In this document: in pieces, positions 21,257 to 33,100 of the stretch
How the letters are laid out: each line of letters starts with the position of its first letter
How positions within the stretch are numbered: the first letter of the stretch is position 1
Assembly: GCF_023101765.2 (NCBI RefSeq)
Contig: NC_064219.1
Coordinates: forward strand, 9,031,774-9,095,773
From: Spodoptera frugiperda
Lineage: Eukaryota > Arthropoda > Insecta > Lepidoptera > Noctuidae
DNA length: 64,000 bases
Direction of reading: 5' to 3'
The notes under the pieces: model-generated
What the model saw: only the letters and a program-made list of their open reading frames with translations
Told to the model about the DNA's origin: nothing
Database searches by the model: none
Translations under genes and position numbers: made by a program

Positions 21257-24248
21257 ATGGAGGCTAAACTAAGGGAGTACCGGGCACTAAGACGCCGTAA
21301 GGAACTTATTGAGAACGCCAAGCAGAAGATCGAGGAATCCAAAGAGAAATTAGTAAACTTCTTAGTGCCAAAAATAATTCGAGACATGGGGAAAGTACAT
21401 GAGGACGAAGTCTTATTGGTATGTTCTTTATTCTTAACTATTGCATCTTTTTGAGTAACTAACTATTATTTTTGAAAGTAGTCGACCTTGACGAGACACG
21501 TCTTGTTAGATCATCATAGTCAAAATAAAATAAGAATGTTATTGCACATTATCAATATGCAGTCTTAAATTAGTTTGTAGGGAGTAGGTTTCTTGTACGC
21601 AGTTAGGGCCCTTCATTAGCCACATTGTTTACCACTAAGTTAATAATAATAAGTATAGTAAAACTTCTCTAGAACACCTATTTATTGAAAAAATATCCCA
21701 ATTATAATAAAAAAAATGCATAATAATCCAGTGGCGTAGCGTGAGTGTCGCCCGGAAGACAATTTTGCCGCCCCTTATTTAGGTATTTTAATTTAATGTA
21801 TACTACACATTACATACATTCATAATAGAGAACTTTTCGGCGAGAACAGTCATGAATCAGAGCACTCCCCGTGGTATAGGCGATATAATGTACAACGAAG
21901 CTACATCTCTACGCATTGCCAAAGTGTCAAGTCGGTTTTAAATTTCCTGCCACTCAACAATCTGATTCGCACGCCGCTGAACGCGGTCCAGAGGATGAAC
22001 CTGGTACTGGGGTGCCCCGCCCACAGATGAGATTAGTATTCCATATGGGGCCGAACCTGCGCCTTATATAGAAGCAGGCGATGGGCTGGAGTGAAATACT
22101 GCTTGATCTGTTGAGCACACCAAGCTTTTTCGAGGATAATTTAGCCTTATCCTCTAGATTGCCACGGATATGGACGTCGCTCGAAATGTTGATGCCAAGT
22201 ATCCCAATTCTAATACCGGGCTAAACACGCCGACCTGTGTCTTAGTAGGGTTAAACTGGAACAAATTAAGTTCACCCCAATCTGAGATTCTCCGCAAAGA
22301 AGTCTCGATTTCAGACACAAGTCTGTTTCGGTTCTCGATGACGTTTTCCCGAGAAATGTTAGCGCGGCCGGTATAATAGGCATCACCTGTACTGTCATCC
22401 GCATAACAATGAATGCTGCTGATTTGCAACATATCATTGATATGGAGGAGGAACAAGGTAGGTGATAGCACACAGCCTTGAGGGACACCTGCGTTTACAG
22501 ACAGAGAGTCGGAGCATTCCCCGTCGACAACGACCTTAATGCTTCTGTCTGCAAGGAAGCAGTAGACCCATTCATTCGGGAAGACCATAGGAAGAAAGCT
22601 TCGAAAGAAGCGTTTATGCCAAACCCGGTCGAAGGCTTTCGCCACGTCCAAGCTAACTACCAACGCTTCCCCCTTAGATTCGATCGCCTGTGCCCAACGG
22701 TGTGTCAGGTAAACCAGAAGATCCCCAACCCATCGACCTTTACGATAACCGTATTGCTGGTCACTGAGTAGCTGGTGATCCTCTATGTACCGCAAGAGCG
22801 GGCAGTTAATAATGGATTCCATTATTTTCGAGAAGAGGGAAGTTATGGCTATCGGTCTGTAGTTCGACGGACTTGTTCTATCGCCTTTTTAGGGTTCCGT
22901 AGCCAAATGGCAAAAAACGGAACCCTTATAGATTCGTCATGTCTGTCTGTCTGTCTGTCTGTCCGTCCGTCCGTCCGTCCGTCCGTATGTCGTTGGGCCT
23001 ACATATTTGAAACTTTGAGGGTTGATGTATTTCGGTAACCGCTATTCGAATTTTGAATAAAAATTAATAAATTTAAAAATTAAAAGGGGGCACTGCATAC
23101 ATGGAACTGATTCAAAAAAAAAACAGCTATCATATCCATAATGGGTGTCTATGGATAGGTCTTTAAAAAAGACATTAAGGTTTTTAAAACCATTTTTCGT
23201 CAAAATTAACCGTTTGAAAGTTAGACGCTTCTAAAGTGGAAAAATGAGTGTCCCCCCCCCCTCTAACTTTTAAAATATGAGAAGGAGAAAACAAAAATAA
23301 ATATATGCTGTAGATTTCAATAGAAACTAACAACGAAAATTGGTTTGAACCAGATATCATTATTAGTTTTTAAGAAATAAAACATTTTCAAAAACCGCAA
23401 ATATAACTTTGTCGTTCATACAAACACTATGTAAAACCAAGTTATTTTACAACTTTTATATTATGTTATCTACTTGCTGCTACGGAACCCTTCATGGGCG
23501 AGTCCGACTCGCACTTGGCCGGTTTTTGTTTAGGGATCGGGTGGACCAAGGCCGTCTTCCATGATTTCGGGACTACGCCTAAAGAGTAGGCTCATTTTAA
23601 TCGGTCCAAATTTATACAGTCGACTCTATCTAAAGGTTCCCTCTCGGGGCAGGACCACTCGTTAAAGGTTCCATCCCCACTATCACTACTTTCTCCGATC
23701 TCTAGTTGCGAAAGAAATATAAAATGGTTGAAATATTTACAAAATATTTTTATTATTTATTGTTTAAAATGTGCCGCCCCCTAAAAAGTGCCGCCCGGGG
23801 CGGGCCGCCCCTGCCGCCCCCACTACGCTACGCCACTGTAATAATCAATAAATATTAAATGTAATTACAGTTGGAAGATGAGCAGCCACCACCAACAGAC
23901 CACACAGTAGAAGAAATCAATGATGTAGTCTCCGAAGTGAGCGAAGTAGAATCAATTGAAGAGCCTGAAGAATCATGGAGACATTGTATGATCAGATGGA
24001 CAGTATACCTATGTTTATGGGCGGTATTCTGGGCAGTGTTCATTCACCTACAGTTTGGTGCGGTGTACTTCGTAATAACCGTATTAATAGGTATCTATCT
24101 CAACACTCGGACAAGACCGAGGAAGAAGGGAGAAGTGTCTGCATATAGTGTGTTTAACCAGAACTGTGTTAGTATTGATGGGACTTTGAAAGCGGAACAA
24201 TTTGAGAGGGAGATTATGTATGGTGCAGGTAGGGTACGAAGTTTTTAG
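21257..24248 (+). CDS. SAYSD1: SAYSvFN domain-containing protein 1
   Basis: Two exons: 21257-21418 and 23871-24248 (179 codons plus TAG), joined in phase 0 through a GTATGT donor and ATTACAG acceptor. Exon 1 encodes a charged coiled helix (EYRALRRRKELIENAKQKI). Exon 2 has an acidic linker, a hydrophobic stretch at about residues 93-130, and the diagnostic SAYSVFN motif at 144-150 followed by IDGTLKAEQFEREI. Length fits the human protein (about 183). SAYSD1 is an ER-associated, ribosome/UFM1-binding factor of translocon quality control. I chose the ATG at 21257. The only intron (2452 bp) is mostly transposon. It is head to head with FRMD8. Confidence 0.92.
22888..23535. mobile_element. Third-level insertion splitting the LINE reverse transcriptase
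   Basis: This insert of about 640 bp separates the two halves of the LINE frame. TTTAGGG occurs at both borders (22888-22894 and 23529-23535), compatible with a 7 bp target duplication. Near the ends are inverted 12-mers, GGGTTCCGTAGC (22892-22903) and GCTACGGAACCC (23479-23490). It has a TCTG/TCCG microsatellite at 22941-22986 and an end reading GAGTCCGACTCGCACTTGGC. It is non-coding. I know this as a common moth repeat but cannot name its class with confidence. Confidence 0.75.
22941..22986 (+). repeat. GTCT/GTCC microsatellite
   Basis: About five GTCT units run into about six GTCC units inside the third-level insertion. It is a fixed part of that repeat family, not a CRISPR or a satellite array. 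Confidence 0.9.
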
Positions 24249-24294
24249 GGAGTGATAATATATTGTGTAAATGTATACTTAATGGATCTCGGAC

Positions 24295-24300
24295 AATAAA
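24295..24300 (+). terminator. Candidate poly(A) signal for SAYSD1
   Basis: This AATAAA lies 47 bases after the SAYSD1 stop. It is the first such signal and is well placed for a short 3' UTR. Confidence 0.5.
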
Positions 24301-25203
24301 TCCTTATATTTTGTAAAATCCTGTACGCTGCATTAGGGAAATGGACTTTTAAAATGTGCAGATTTGCTTGATTATTAAACGATAAATTATTAACTTTTGT
24401 GTGTGACAATTTAAGTTTTAGATGTCTATTGATGTACATTAAATCGAATTATTAAAAAATCAGTAATATCTGTTAATTAAATATTATGTTAATATTGGCT
24501 CACGTGTTTGACGAGGAACTCGACTACTAACAGCGCGACAGCCGCCGAGTCGTATATCGCAAAATGCTGCGTATGAATATGAGCCTGTAGCATGGTTTGA
24601 AACTAATTGAGTTTCTTGTCAAATAGTAACGTGAGTAAGCTGGTAACATAATAATTAATTTTGTGTTTGTTTGTCACCGGTGGCTTGGACCATACACCCA
24701 CTACTGGTCGGCTCCTATTTTTATATTTTTAAATATTATTTTATTTTGTATGTGTAGTATTTAAAAATGTAAATTTAGAGAATTTTAAACAAATAAAGAA
24801 ATTTTGTGTTTGTCACAAAAGTTATTATAGAATATCTGTTAATCATGCAAAATTACTGAAGGGATTTCGATGGGATGATTTTTATACCTCATACATGACC
24901 TGTATTCAGTTAGACTATTTATATTACGTTAATCAGATTCCATAAAGAATCTATTGTCTATAAGGCAAACCTGTAAAAATATTAAGAAATACCAGTTTAT
25001 TTCAGATATTTTATAAAAAAGAACCTTATAAAGGCAGCTGCGTTGGGAGCCTTTAATTCTTGAGCAATAAGAATGACTTTCGTTAAGTATTTAGTTGTAG
25101 TCTGAAAGACTTTGCAATATTGTACTAGGCACCAAATAGTCCAACCTGTTAAAATGTGAAGTGAAAAATAATGCTAATTAGAAACTCCTTGTTACCTTTA
25201 CCA

Positions 25204-25242
25204 TAGTATGCTTTTCAATTTTATCAATAGAAAAGCATACTA
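25204..25242. repeat. Perfect 13 bp inverted repeat
   Basis: TAGTATGCTTTTC (25204-25216) and GAAAAGCATACTA (25230-25242) are exact reverse complements with a 13-base AT loop. Confidence 0.85.
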
Positions 25243-25306
25243 GTTAGAAAATATTGCCATTTTCCATGAAATTGAAAACTTACAGTTATATGCTTTGAAC
25301 TGTATT

Positions 25307-25428
25307 ACTGCCGCACTCAGAGACATTCAATGATTACTTAAACTATTCCTTAGTAACGATTTTGTATCGAAAACAATTGCTAAGGACTGGGTTTAGTAAC
25401 CATTAAATGACTCTGAGTGTGGCAGTTA
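25307..25428. mobile_element. Short MITE with inverted ends
   Basis: CTGCCGCACTCAGAG near 25308 is mirrored by CTCTGAGTGTGGCAG ending near 25425 (one mismatch), and the pairing continues imperfectly inward. It is non-coding, and I see no clear target duplication. Confidence 0.65.
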
Positions 25429-27027
25429 AACTCTTATGATTAGCTAATGGTGACCTATAGGTGTATAAGTTTATTAATTTATTGTGTGCACATAGTTTAT
25501 AAATAAAATTGATATTTTTGGCACTTTTATAATGCTGAAATGATAATAGTTTAATAAAATCTATTTTAAAGTACCTAATGTGTTTTTATTTCAATCGATA
25601 AAATATATTAACGGGTTTCGTAATCAAATAGAAAGACCAGCAGGGCCCGATTCAGGGAAGGCGATCACTGCCGCCCATGGCAACACTAGAGGAGCCATCT
25701 ATATTACGTAGAATATGTAGATATTTCAGTAGGCAGGTAAAATAAAAAGCAAGCTTCAGTTCATTATAAATTTATATTTCAATTCTAATAATCACATTTA
25801 GAAATTGACAACGAAAATATACTTATTATAAATTTTACAATCTGAAATAAACGATAATTCAATATAAATAGAGTTCCAAATTCAATATAATGGCATAGAA
25901 CGATTTCATTTCTGTTTTATAAACATCTTGGTAACTTTTATTAATTTCTATGAAAACATGGCTTGTAAAAAGTCTATTTTAAAACAGTACTTTTGTCCAA
26001 CTATAAAAGAAAAAAAAAGGAATTTGAGCTAAATATTTTGTACATACATTTTTGAGCTTATTAAAAAAAAACAACTGTCATGAAAACTAAAAATGGCGGA
26101 AATATTTAAATACTAAACAGTTCTTTGTACTTCCATGAAAGGTTATCTAACGTTTAAAAACGTTGATTTTCAATAAATTGTAAACATTTATTTTGTATAA
26201 TAACTATTTCAGACCTTCGTTATATTACGGGGACGCCCGATCGGTTTCGCGTCCGCCCGGAGTCTTTGGGAATACATAATACAGTGACGTGAGTCGCATG
26301 GACATTAATTAAAATTTTGTTGTATTTATTTGACGACAAATACCTATCTACATGGTCAAATACTTGAAGAAACAAAATAAAGAGAATAAAAATGAAAGAT
26401 TTTTAAATGTAGTCAAATGTTCACATTCTAGTAACCATTTGCATAGTTCTCTCGTCTAGTTATTAGTTTTAATATTTGAAATATCACAATGGCAAACCAA
26501 CGTTTACATAAACTATATGTTTGTCACAAATATACAGAAAACATTAAACACTAAATTCCAATACATTTATACCTAATTTTATTTTTTTATCTATCTATTA
26601 CATATAACATTATCTGACATGGTAACATTTTAGGTCGAACTATTTTAAATAATAGTAACATATACAAAAACATTTCTTTTTCTTATGTATAAAACAAGGG
26701 AATGTTTTAATAAGCGAGAAATTAATATTTTAAAACTTTTCCAATATTAAACAAGCTTAATAGATTTTCGACCTTATAATTTTGTGATAAAGCGTAAAAT
26801 CTATTACATACTGAGTATATAACATGGATATTTTGCGTGAGCTGCCTATGCATTTCATTAACATACATATATATTAAATAACGTAAAACTTAATATGGTG
26901 TTAGACTAAAGTACCTATTTATTTCAGAATATTTTAACAAATATGTGATTAGAATATAATAATATCATATGGCATTTAAAATATTATGCATTATTAAATT
27001 ATAAAAATAGTAATGGCATTATGGTAA

Positions 27028-27185
27028 GCGTCCACAGGTCCGCATCGTACGCAACGGACGAATCGCATCTAACGGATTGACTGCGTCCATACGATGCGGA
27101 TCAGTGAACGCAGTTGTACGAGTTTCTGAACAAGACGAACTAAAATCCAATGCGTGCGATGCGTACGATGCGGGCCTGTGGATGC
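27028..27185. mobile_element. Palindromic MITE with 25 bp arms
   Basis: The left arm at 27028-27052 starts GCGTCCACAGG; the right arm at 27161-27185 ends CCTGTGGATGC. The arms match at 23 of 25 positions and are much richer in GC and CpG than the flanks. The interior repeats variants of GCATCGTACGC. Confidence 0.75.
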
Positions 27186-27689
27186 TTGCTTATCTTTAAA
27201 TTTGTTCGCGCAGTTACATAATCTTTTTAACTACATATTTATAATAATGGCACATTATTTCTAATTTATTTATTTATTTATAGAAATTTCAAATGGACAA
27301 TATAAGGCACCATTTCAGTATTTACAAATTGTATAGAGGACAACAGGTTATATGGCCAGTGTCACAATCATATACCAAGAAACAGGCAGCAGATCAAATA
27401 CCTCAATCGATTATCAATTCTATTACGAAAGCAATTAAGTGGTAATTTGTAACTATCTCGTTAATACTCGCTGTGATACTGGACCATCATTTAGGATCTA
27501 CTAAATAGTAAGGCGACCGCCTATTTAGCTTAACTTAGCTCTATTTCCATCCCTGTCTTCGTCATATGGTTTAACATATATGTGACAGAGATAGAAATAT
27601 TAGCAAAGGATTTCAAATATAGTTGGGTCATTATAAACTTGTGAACTGTCACGTCAAAGGAATGTGACAATGCTGCACAACTAGCATAA

Positions 27690-27795
27690 GTGTGAGCGAG
27701 AGATCGGCGCTCTGATTGGCCGGCTCAAATAAACCAACCAATCAGAGCGCCGAACGCGCTCTCGTTTCGATTACTTTAAACGTAAAGCAATCTCT
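27690..27795. mobile_element. Palindromic MITE family F copy
   Basis: Inverted GGCGCTCTGATTGGC and CCAACCAATCAGAGCGCC arms flank a short centre, then an ACGCGCTCTCGTTTCGA tail. The core recurs at 28680-28805, 32370-32435 and 38288-38350. Confidence 0.75.
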
Positions 27796-27819
27796 AGTAA
27801 AGGTCTCTACACTTTAGAA

Positions 27820-27950
27820 CGAGCAAATAGCTTCACTAGAGGACTGACAGACAGACGTTATTAATATTATTATATTTGTTTTGATGTTCAAAAGTGCCTT
27901 CCTGGTCTAATTGAAATAAATAATTTTGACTTTGACTTTGGTACCGATAA
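27820..27950 (+). repeat. Repeat family E, forward copy with TTTGAC tail
   Basis: The copy has TAGCTTCACTAGAGGACTGA, CAGACAGACG, GTTCAAAAGTGCCTTC and GAAATAAATAA, then TTTTGACTTTGACTTTG. The simple-repeat tail marks the 3' end of a retroposon. Confidence 0.7.
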
Positions 27951-28679
27951 AACTGACTTAAGACAGTTCACACGTTTGTAATGGCCCAACTATAGTATGA
28001 ACACAAAGTATGAGTAGAAAAATATACAACATGATTCGTTATAGAGTGCAGAAAAATGTGCTTTCATAAGCCATAAACAAATAATAGACAGGTACTTCAC
28101 ACATTTTCCATTAATAGGCTAGTTTCCTACTAGTCAAATTCAATACTTTTCAAGAATCGTCAACGTCAATAAGGGTATGTTCTACGAAATATAGTGCATT
28201 ATGACATCATCAGGTTTTTACGTCAAATAGCAGATTAATTTTTAGAAAATTTGCTAGCTACGAGTATCTATGATTTAAAGTGTGATGATTTTTGAATAAT
28301 TTATTGTTTAGAAAAGTGGAAACGATTTATTTTTGACTGAGGAAATTACCCGCCCAATTGAGAAATAGTCAGAAATGCGTGCATTTAATTTCATGAATAT
28401 GTGCATTTCTGCCTATTTAAACAATTATGTTACAGGAGCAAAAATTTTACATAAAATTTTGTAATAATTATATTTAACAGTCATACCTACACATAGGATT
28501 CACGACTGTAAACAAATGCGGTACCTAATTATTTCGTATTGTTCATACTTCGGTCGCATTACACTATTGATGACATAATCACAATATTTTTCCCAAAACA
28601 ATTTACAGTAGGCAGGCAGTCAGTTTGTTTTAAAATGACATACTAAATTAACTTAATATACAAGTGTGAATAGTAACCA

Positions 28680-28805
28680 TTAGTAGGAGTTTGCTTTAAG
28701 TTTAAAATCGAAACGAGAGCGCGTTCGGCGCGCTGATTGGCCGGCTCGAATAAATCAACCAATCATAGGGCCGAACGCGCTCTCGTTTCGTACTTAATTC
28801 AAACT
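28680..28805. mobile_element. Palindromic MITE family F, best copy
   Basis: The core arms at 28709-28729 and 28770-28790 are exact reverse complements over 21 bases (CGAAACGAGAGCG... on the left). Weaker pairing extends outward to TAGTAGGAGTTTG and CAAACTCATACTA. Confidence 0.85.
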
Positions 28806-29287
28806 CATACTAAGGGTACTAACATAAAATATTCCTAACGTGCAAAGGAACGAAAGATACACTAAGGAATGTTGGTAACTAAATGCAATCGATAGGAAGC
28901 AGCTTCATAAGGCATTTTAAACTTTATCTTAACAACATTAAAGTCTAGTTTCTTTATTAGTATTTCAACGTTATTGTCGAATTGTTTGGGGCGTGGATTA
29001 TATTATTTTCTTTATAAATATTTCACCTTACAACTAAAGCGTTGAGGTGTCTCATGTAGTAGTTATGTTTATAGTATTATCACATCTATAGCTTAATGAA
29101 ATATACACAATCTTTAAATTCATTTCTGGAATATTCCAGAACTTCGGTTTGTAAGGACAGTACTGGCAAGTCTCAATAATAAACATTATTTTTCAGAGGG
29201 ACTATCGACTAGGAAGTCGGACCAAAGACCCTCTTACCTGTGCTATGTAATTATTTATAACACAGCATATTCCATTTGTTATTATAA

Positions 29288-29475
29288 TAACTATCGTAAG
29301 ACATACCAATTGTGTTAGAATATACTTATACGTATGCTCGACCAGTTTCAAGCCAAAACCAGGGCTCATAAACATGAGCAACAGATGTAACGGTGAAATT
29401 AGTCGAGCACCTTCGAATAATTACGTGAGAGAGACGCATATTCTAATTAATTTATATTTATTAACATTTAGTTCA
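29288..29475. mobile_element. MITE family D relative
   Basis: It begins ATAACTATCGTAAGACATAC as in the copy at 15765, then a GCTCGACCAGTTTCAAGCC arm and a mirrored GAAATTAGTCGAGCACCTTC arm, ending near CGTGAGAGAGACGC. Confidence 0.6.
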
Positions 29476-30110
29476 ACAGTAAAATAATTTGATCGATCCG
29501 TTATTTTAAATTAGTAGGAATGAGTACGTAACTTCTGGGTATATCTACCCATATCTTTCCTTAGTATAGTGTTCAGTATATACAAATATTTGAAGAGTAA
29601 ATATCTATTTGGTATAACCATCACATTGGGTCCCAGATGGGGCACATATTGGACCACCAACGCATGCCAAACATTGGTCAACCAACGCCAACAATCACTG
29701 CTTTCATTTATATCACAGAGATATAGGAATGTTGGCCAACCAACATTGGCATATACGACCTTTTGTATCAATTCCATCGTCTCAACATTAGCTTAACTAG
29801 TTCACTATAAAAATACGCCATAGAAAAGTTTTGTATTGACACGAGACCTGTATAAAACAATCCTGTACTTCATTGATGACTAGTAGAAAAAATACTAGGT
29901 TATCATTTGTTCCTACGACTAATTAAAAAAAATCGCACCTCTCTATTTGTTCGTAGTTTACACTTTGGTAATAATAAAAAAAGAAACTGAGAATACTAAA
30001 GTATTATGCTACTTGTACTTAATTACAACATTGGTCTTACAATGACCAACTTTTATATTACAAAAATAACCCTTACGACTTAATAAATACGTCATTGTTT
30101 TATATACACA

Positions 30111-33100
30111 TCAATCATTCGCTATAGGTGCTGGAGATCTACGGAATATACTAGGAAAAGGCAGTTTGTAGTAACCACTGCTCGGTAAGAACGGGTTGAC
30201 GTCATTCGCCCGTTTAACATCGGGTAACAAGAACCCAACACTTAAAGCTATAATCATGTGCCACAAAGAATGCACAATTTTATAATTTTGTTCAGTTTGC
30301 AAGAAACCGTATGATACTAAACCTACAGTAACTAATATGAGACCTATAGGCATATGCTTAAAGAAATAGGACCTAGGGAACTTGAGACTCCTATGTTTTC
30401 TATAATCTAGGTACCAGGAACTGAAGACTATTGACGTACCGACTGCGACAGGGAGTAGGAAGGAGACAAAAGAATGCATGTTCCATGTTGTAAGTAGAGC
30501 TATAACTATTGCACCTATGAGTTGTAAAGAGGACCGTATCCTCTCGTTTACAATGCTCATGGCAAGTAAGGTTACCCAGAAAGACATGAGTCCGCAGTAG
30601 AAGTCTCCAAACTGGAGGATGTTACCTCTCATGATGCAGTAGGCGACTTGAGAAGGCGCGTCGCACGCGTGGTAGAAAGTTGAGAAGATCATGGTGAAGG
30701 CATACATCATGGCTTCCGTGTAGTAGAGCCGGATTGTCGCCACGTAGATTGAGAAGAAGAATAGAATGTTGCTCAGAGTTAGGAGCAGGACAGAAAGCAG
30801 CATGTACGCTCTACTGTCCATTCTTGAGCCATCAGAACAGTCCCAACCTGGAATTGGAAAAGAAATAATAATTTTCATAAGAGGTAATCTAAAACAAAGA
30901 ATTTTTGAATGAAAAAAAATAGTAGGTACAACTCAACCCGGATATATCTGGATTTCGAACCGCAATCTTTTGCATGGTAGTCGCACTTACAGCTTAACCA
31001 ATTGTATTAGGATATTTAATGGGATATCTGTTTTTTTTTTTTTTTTTTTTGTAATGCTAGTGATATATAAGTATTTGCACAAACTTACTTCCGTATCCAG
31101 AAACGCAAGAGCAAAATGACATCATCAGCGCTCCGAAGGTGTTAACCAAACAGTTGCCATGGTTACTGCACTTCCCAGAGATACAAGACGTAGAGGACAC
31201 CGTCAGCACGGCGGTCGCGTTGCACTCCGTCGTACCAAGCCGAGTCTCGTTCCCAACTAGGGAGTCATCAAATTCCTTCTTCCCATCAGCATCTACGTAA
31301 TACTTCGTGCCGTTAACCGCAGTACGGCAAGGACAAACACTCTGATCACAGAACAACCGAAGACTTATGTACCAAGTTCCACTATCAGGAAACGGAATAA
31401 ACGTCTTGTCGTATATCGATTCCGAGTCCGTACTATTCAACACAAACAAAGCCGGCGTCACCCTATCATTGTATCGACAATGACCACTCTCCAATGGCAC
31501 ACTAGGGTGACCAATATCCATACATATCACGACCTTGAAAAACTGGTTATCCTCAGTAAATGCTAGCAATGTTTCCCTTTCTGCCGGCCTCCTATATCCC
31601 ATGTAGTACTTAACACTCATAAGAAGACTCGCTGCTATTGATAAACTCCCTCCAATGTCTAAAAATTGATTAATTTTAAACCTAAACGTCTTTATCTCAG
31701 TCGAAGTTAGGTTGATGAGACTCGTGGTGTCTTGTATGTCTGTTGTGGGCACACCGTAGTCGAAAGTGAAAAATCGACCTTTGTCGTCTCGCATAAAGTC
31801 TATAACGGTGTGGTTGACCAGCTCGTCAATGTCTGTTCTCAAGAAATAGGACTCGCAGTCGGCGATACTGGATGTATTGCCATCTATAGGCCCTATATGG
31901 ATGTAGTGCCAAGCGTTCGGGTGAGGGATGAACGTGATGGTTTGGTAATTGTTCGCTCTTGGGTCGAAAGCACAGTATATGATGTTTTCCTCCACTGTCG
32001 GTATAGATAGGGCCTGTACTCTAAAGAATAGTTCGTTGTCCCCTACGGAAGTGTTGACTATCGAGATATTGAGAGCGATTGGATCGACTCTGTCTACGGA
32101 CATACATTTGAAGAGTGCGGGCAAGTCGGCGTAGTTTATCTCTGTTGCCCCATTGTAACAATCTATTAACTCTATGTTTTCATTGCGTTTCACTTGCAAA
32201 TCTGAGTACAGTATAGTCTGGCAGTTTGCGACGAGACCTGAAATTGTAAAATTAAATGATTAGATTTTTTTAATCTATCGAAACAGTGTTGTAATAACGA
32301 TTACAGTTAATAAAACATTACGAACTGTTTATTTCGTTGAAACGTGGCTACTATCTACGAAATCTGTACCCTTAGTAGCGCGTTCGGCGTTCTGATTAGC
32401 CAGCACAAATGAACCAACCAATCAGAACGTCGAACTTTTACAATCGTGTACATATGTACACGATTCAAGTGTCAGTTTTACAGACAGACACAGACATAAG
32501 TAGGAAATAACAATACATATTTTCCCAACTTTTCCTGCTATTGGAGCTAAAGCAACAATATGATTTAATAATATAATTAGGTATAACTAAATTTATTAAG
32601 AACGACCTAAGTTTGTTATTTTTATAGCACTGAAGTGACGTAACAAACAAGCTCGGCCCGTCTCGTTCGATGAAAAGGATATTTTCGTAGAATTCGAAGC
32701 CAAGAAGAAGAATTAGAATTAGAATTTTTTAGAAAGGATAATCATCTAATGACTTTTCCCGCATTGGGCGAGACAAGAGGTAGAGTCAGATTCTTACGTA
32801 CTAAAAACCACCCCGTTCCTACTCCTACTTTTCGAGCCGGAGCCTCGGTAAACCTGCTAGTTAGTCCACTGAATATAAAATAGATAGAATTCGTAGCTCA
32901 AAGTCTGCAATACCACAGATGTTGTAGCAAGTATTAGATCTTGGGTAGACCCCAACCGACATGTTTTATAGGAATTTGATAATGAATAAATAGTATCTGT
33001 TCGATCAATATTATGCATACAATCTTTGACCTTTACGTTTCGCCGTATCTTATTAGAGGTCGTAGGTATCTTATTCTATATTGGTTTTGAATATTTTTAT

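Larger units (their letters stand above)
21850..23700 (-). pseudogene. Non-LTR retrotransposon (CR1/jockey-type) reverse transcriptase fragment
   Basis: On the reverse strand the clearest open part is 22822-22154. It shows reverse transcriptase motifs in order: SLDVAKAFDRVWH (motif A), NAGVPQGCVLSPTLF (motif B) and CYADDS (motif C, catalytic YADD). Upstream sequence (VPKSWKTALVHPIPK, about 23530-23580) and NYRPIAITSLFSKIM (about 22865-22815) belong to the same domain but are split by the insertion at 22888-23535. Downstream the frame has stops, yet further family sequence continues to about 21900. The 5' endonuclease is not seen. It is a dead 5'-truncated copy. Confidence 0.85.
21729..23838. 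mobile_element. hAT-type DNA transposon carrying nested insertions
   Basis: The inverted ends read CAGTGGCGTAGCGTG (from 21729) and, in reverse complement, CAGTGGCGTAGCGTAGTG (ending 23838), a classic hAT-style terminus. A perfect 8 bp target duplication, TAATAATC, lies at 21721-21728 and 23839-23846. Both ends carry subterminal GCCGCCC repeats, typical of transposase binding regions. Its own visible sequence is only about 100 bp on the left and 140 bp on the right; the interior is a LINE fragment. No transposase is seen, so it is non-autonomous. Confidence 0.9.
24249..30110. other. Convergent SAYSD1-PGAP6 interval, gene-free and MITE-rich
   Basis: No credible exon is seen in 5.9 kb on either strand. 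The SAYSD1 3' UTR probably ends after the AATAAA at 24295-24300. The rest is AT-rich and holds palindromic elements at 24490-24660 (family D-like), 25204-25242, 25307-25428, 27028-27185, 27690-27795, 28680-28805 and 29288-29470, plus the family E copy at 27820-27950. The PGAP6 3' UTR occupies an unknown part of the right side. Confidence 0.65.

Noticed and set aside
22941..22986. CRISPR-like or satellite array
   Set aside because: It is a simple tetranucleotide run with no spacers, part of a known-type repeat insertion.
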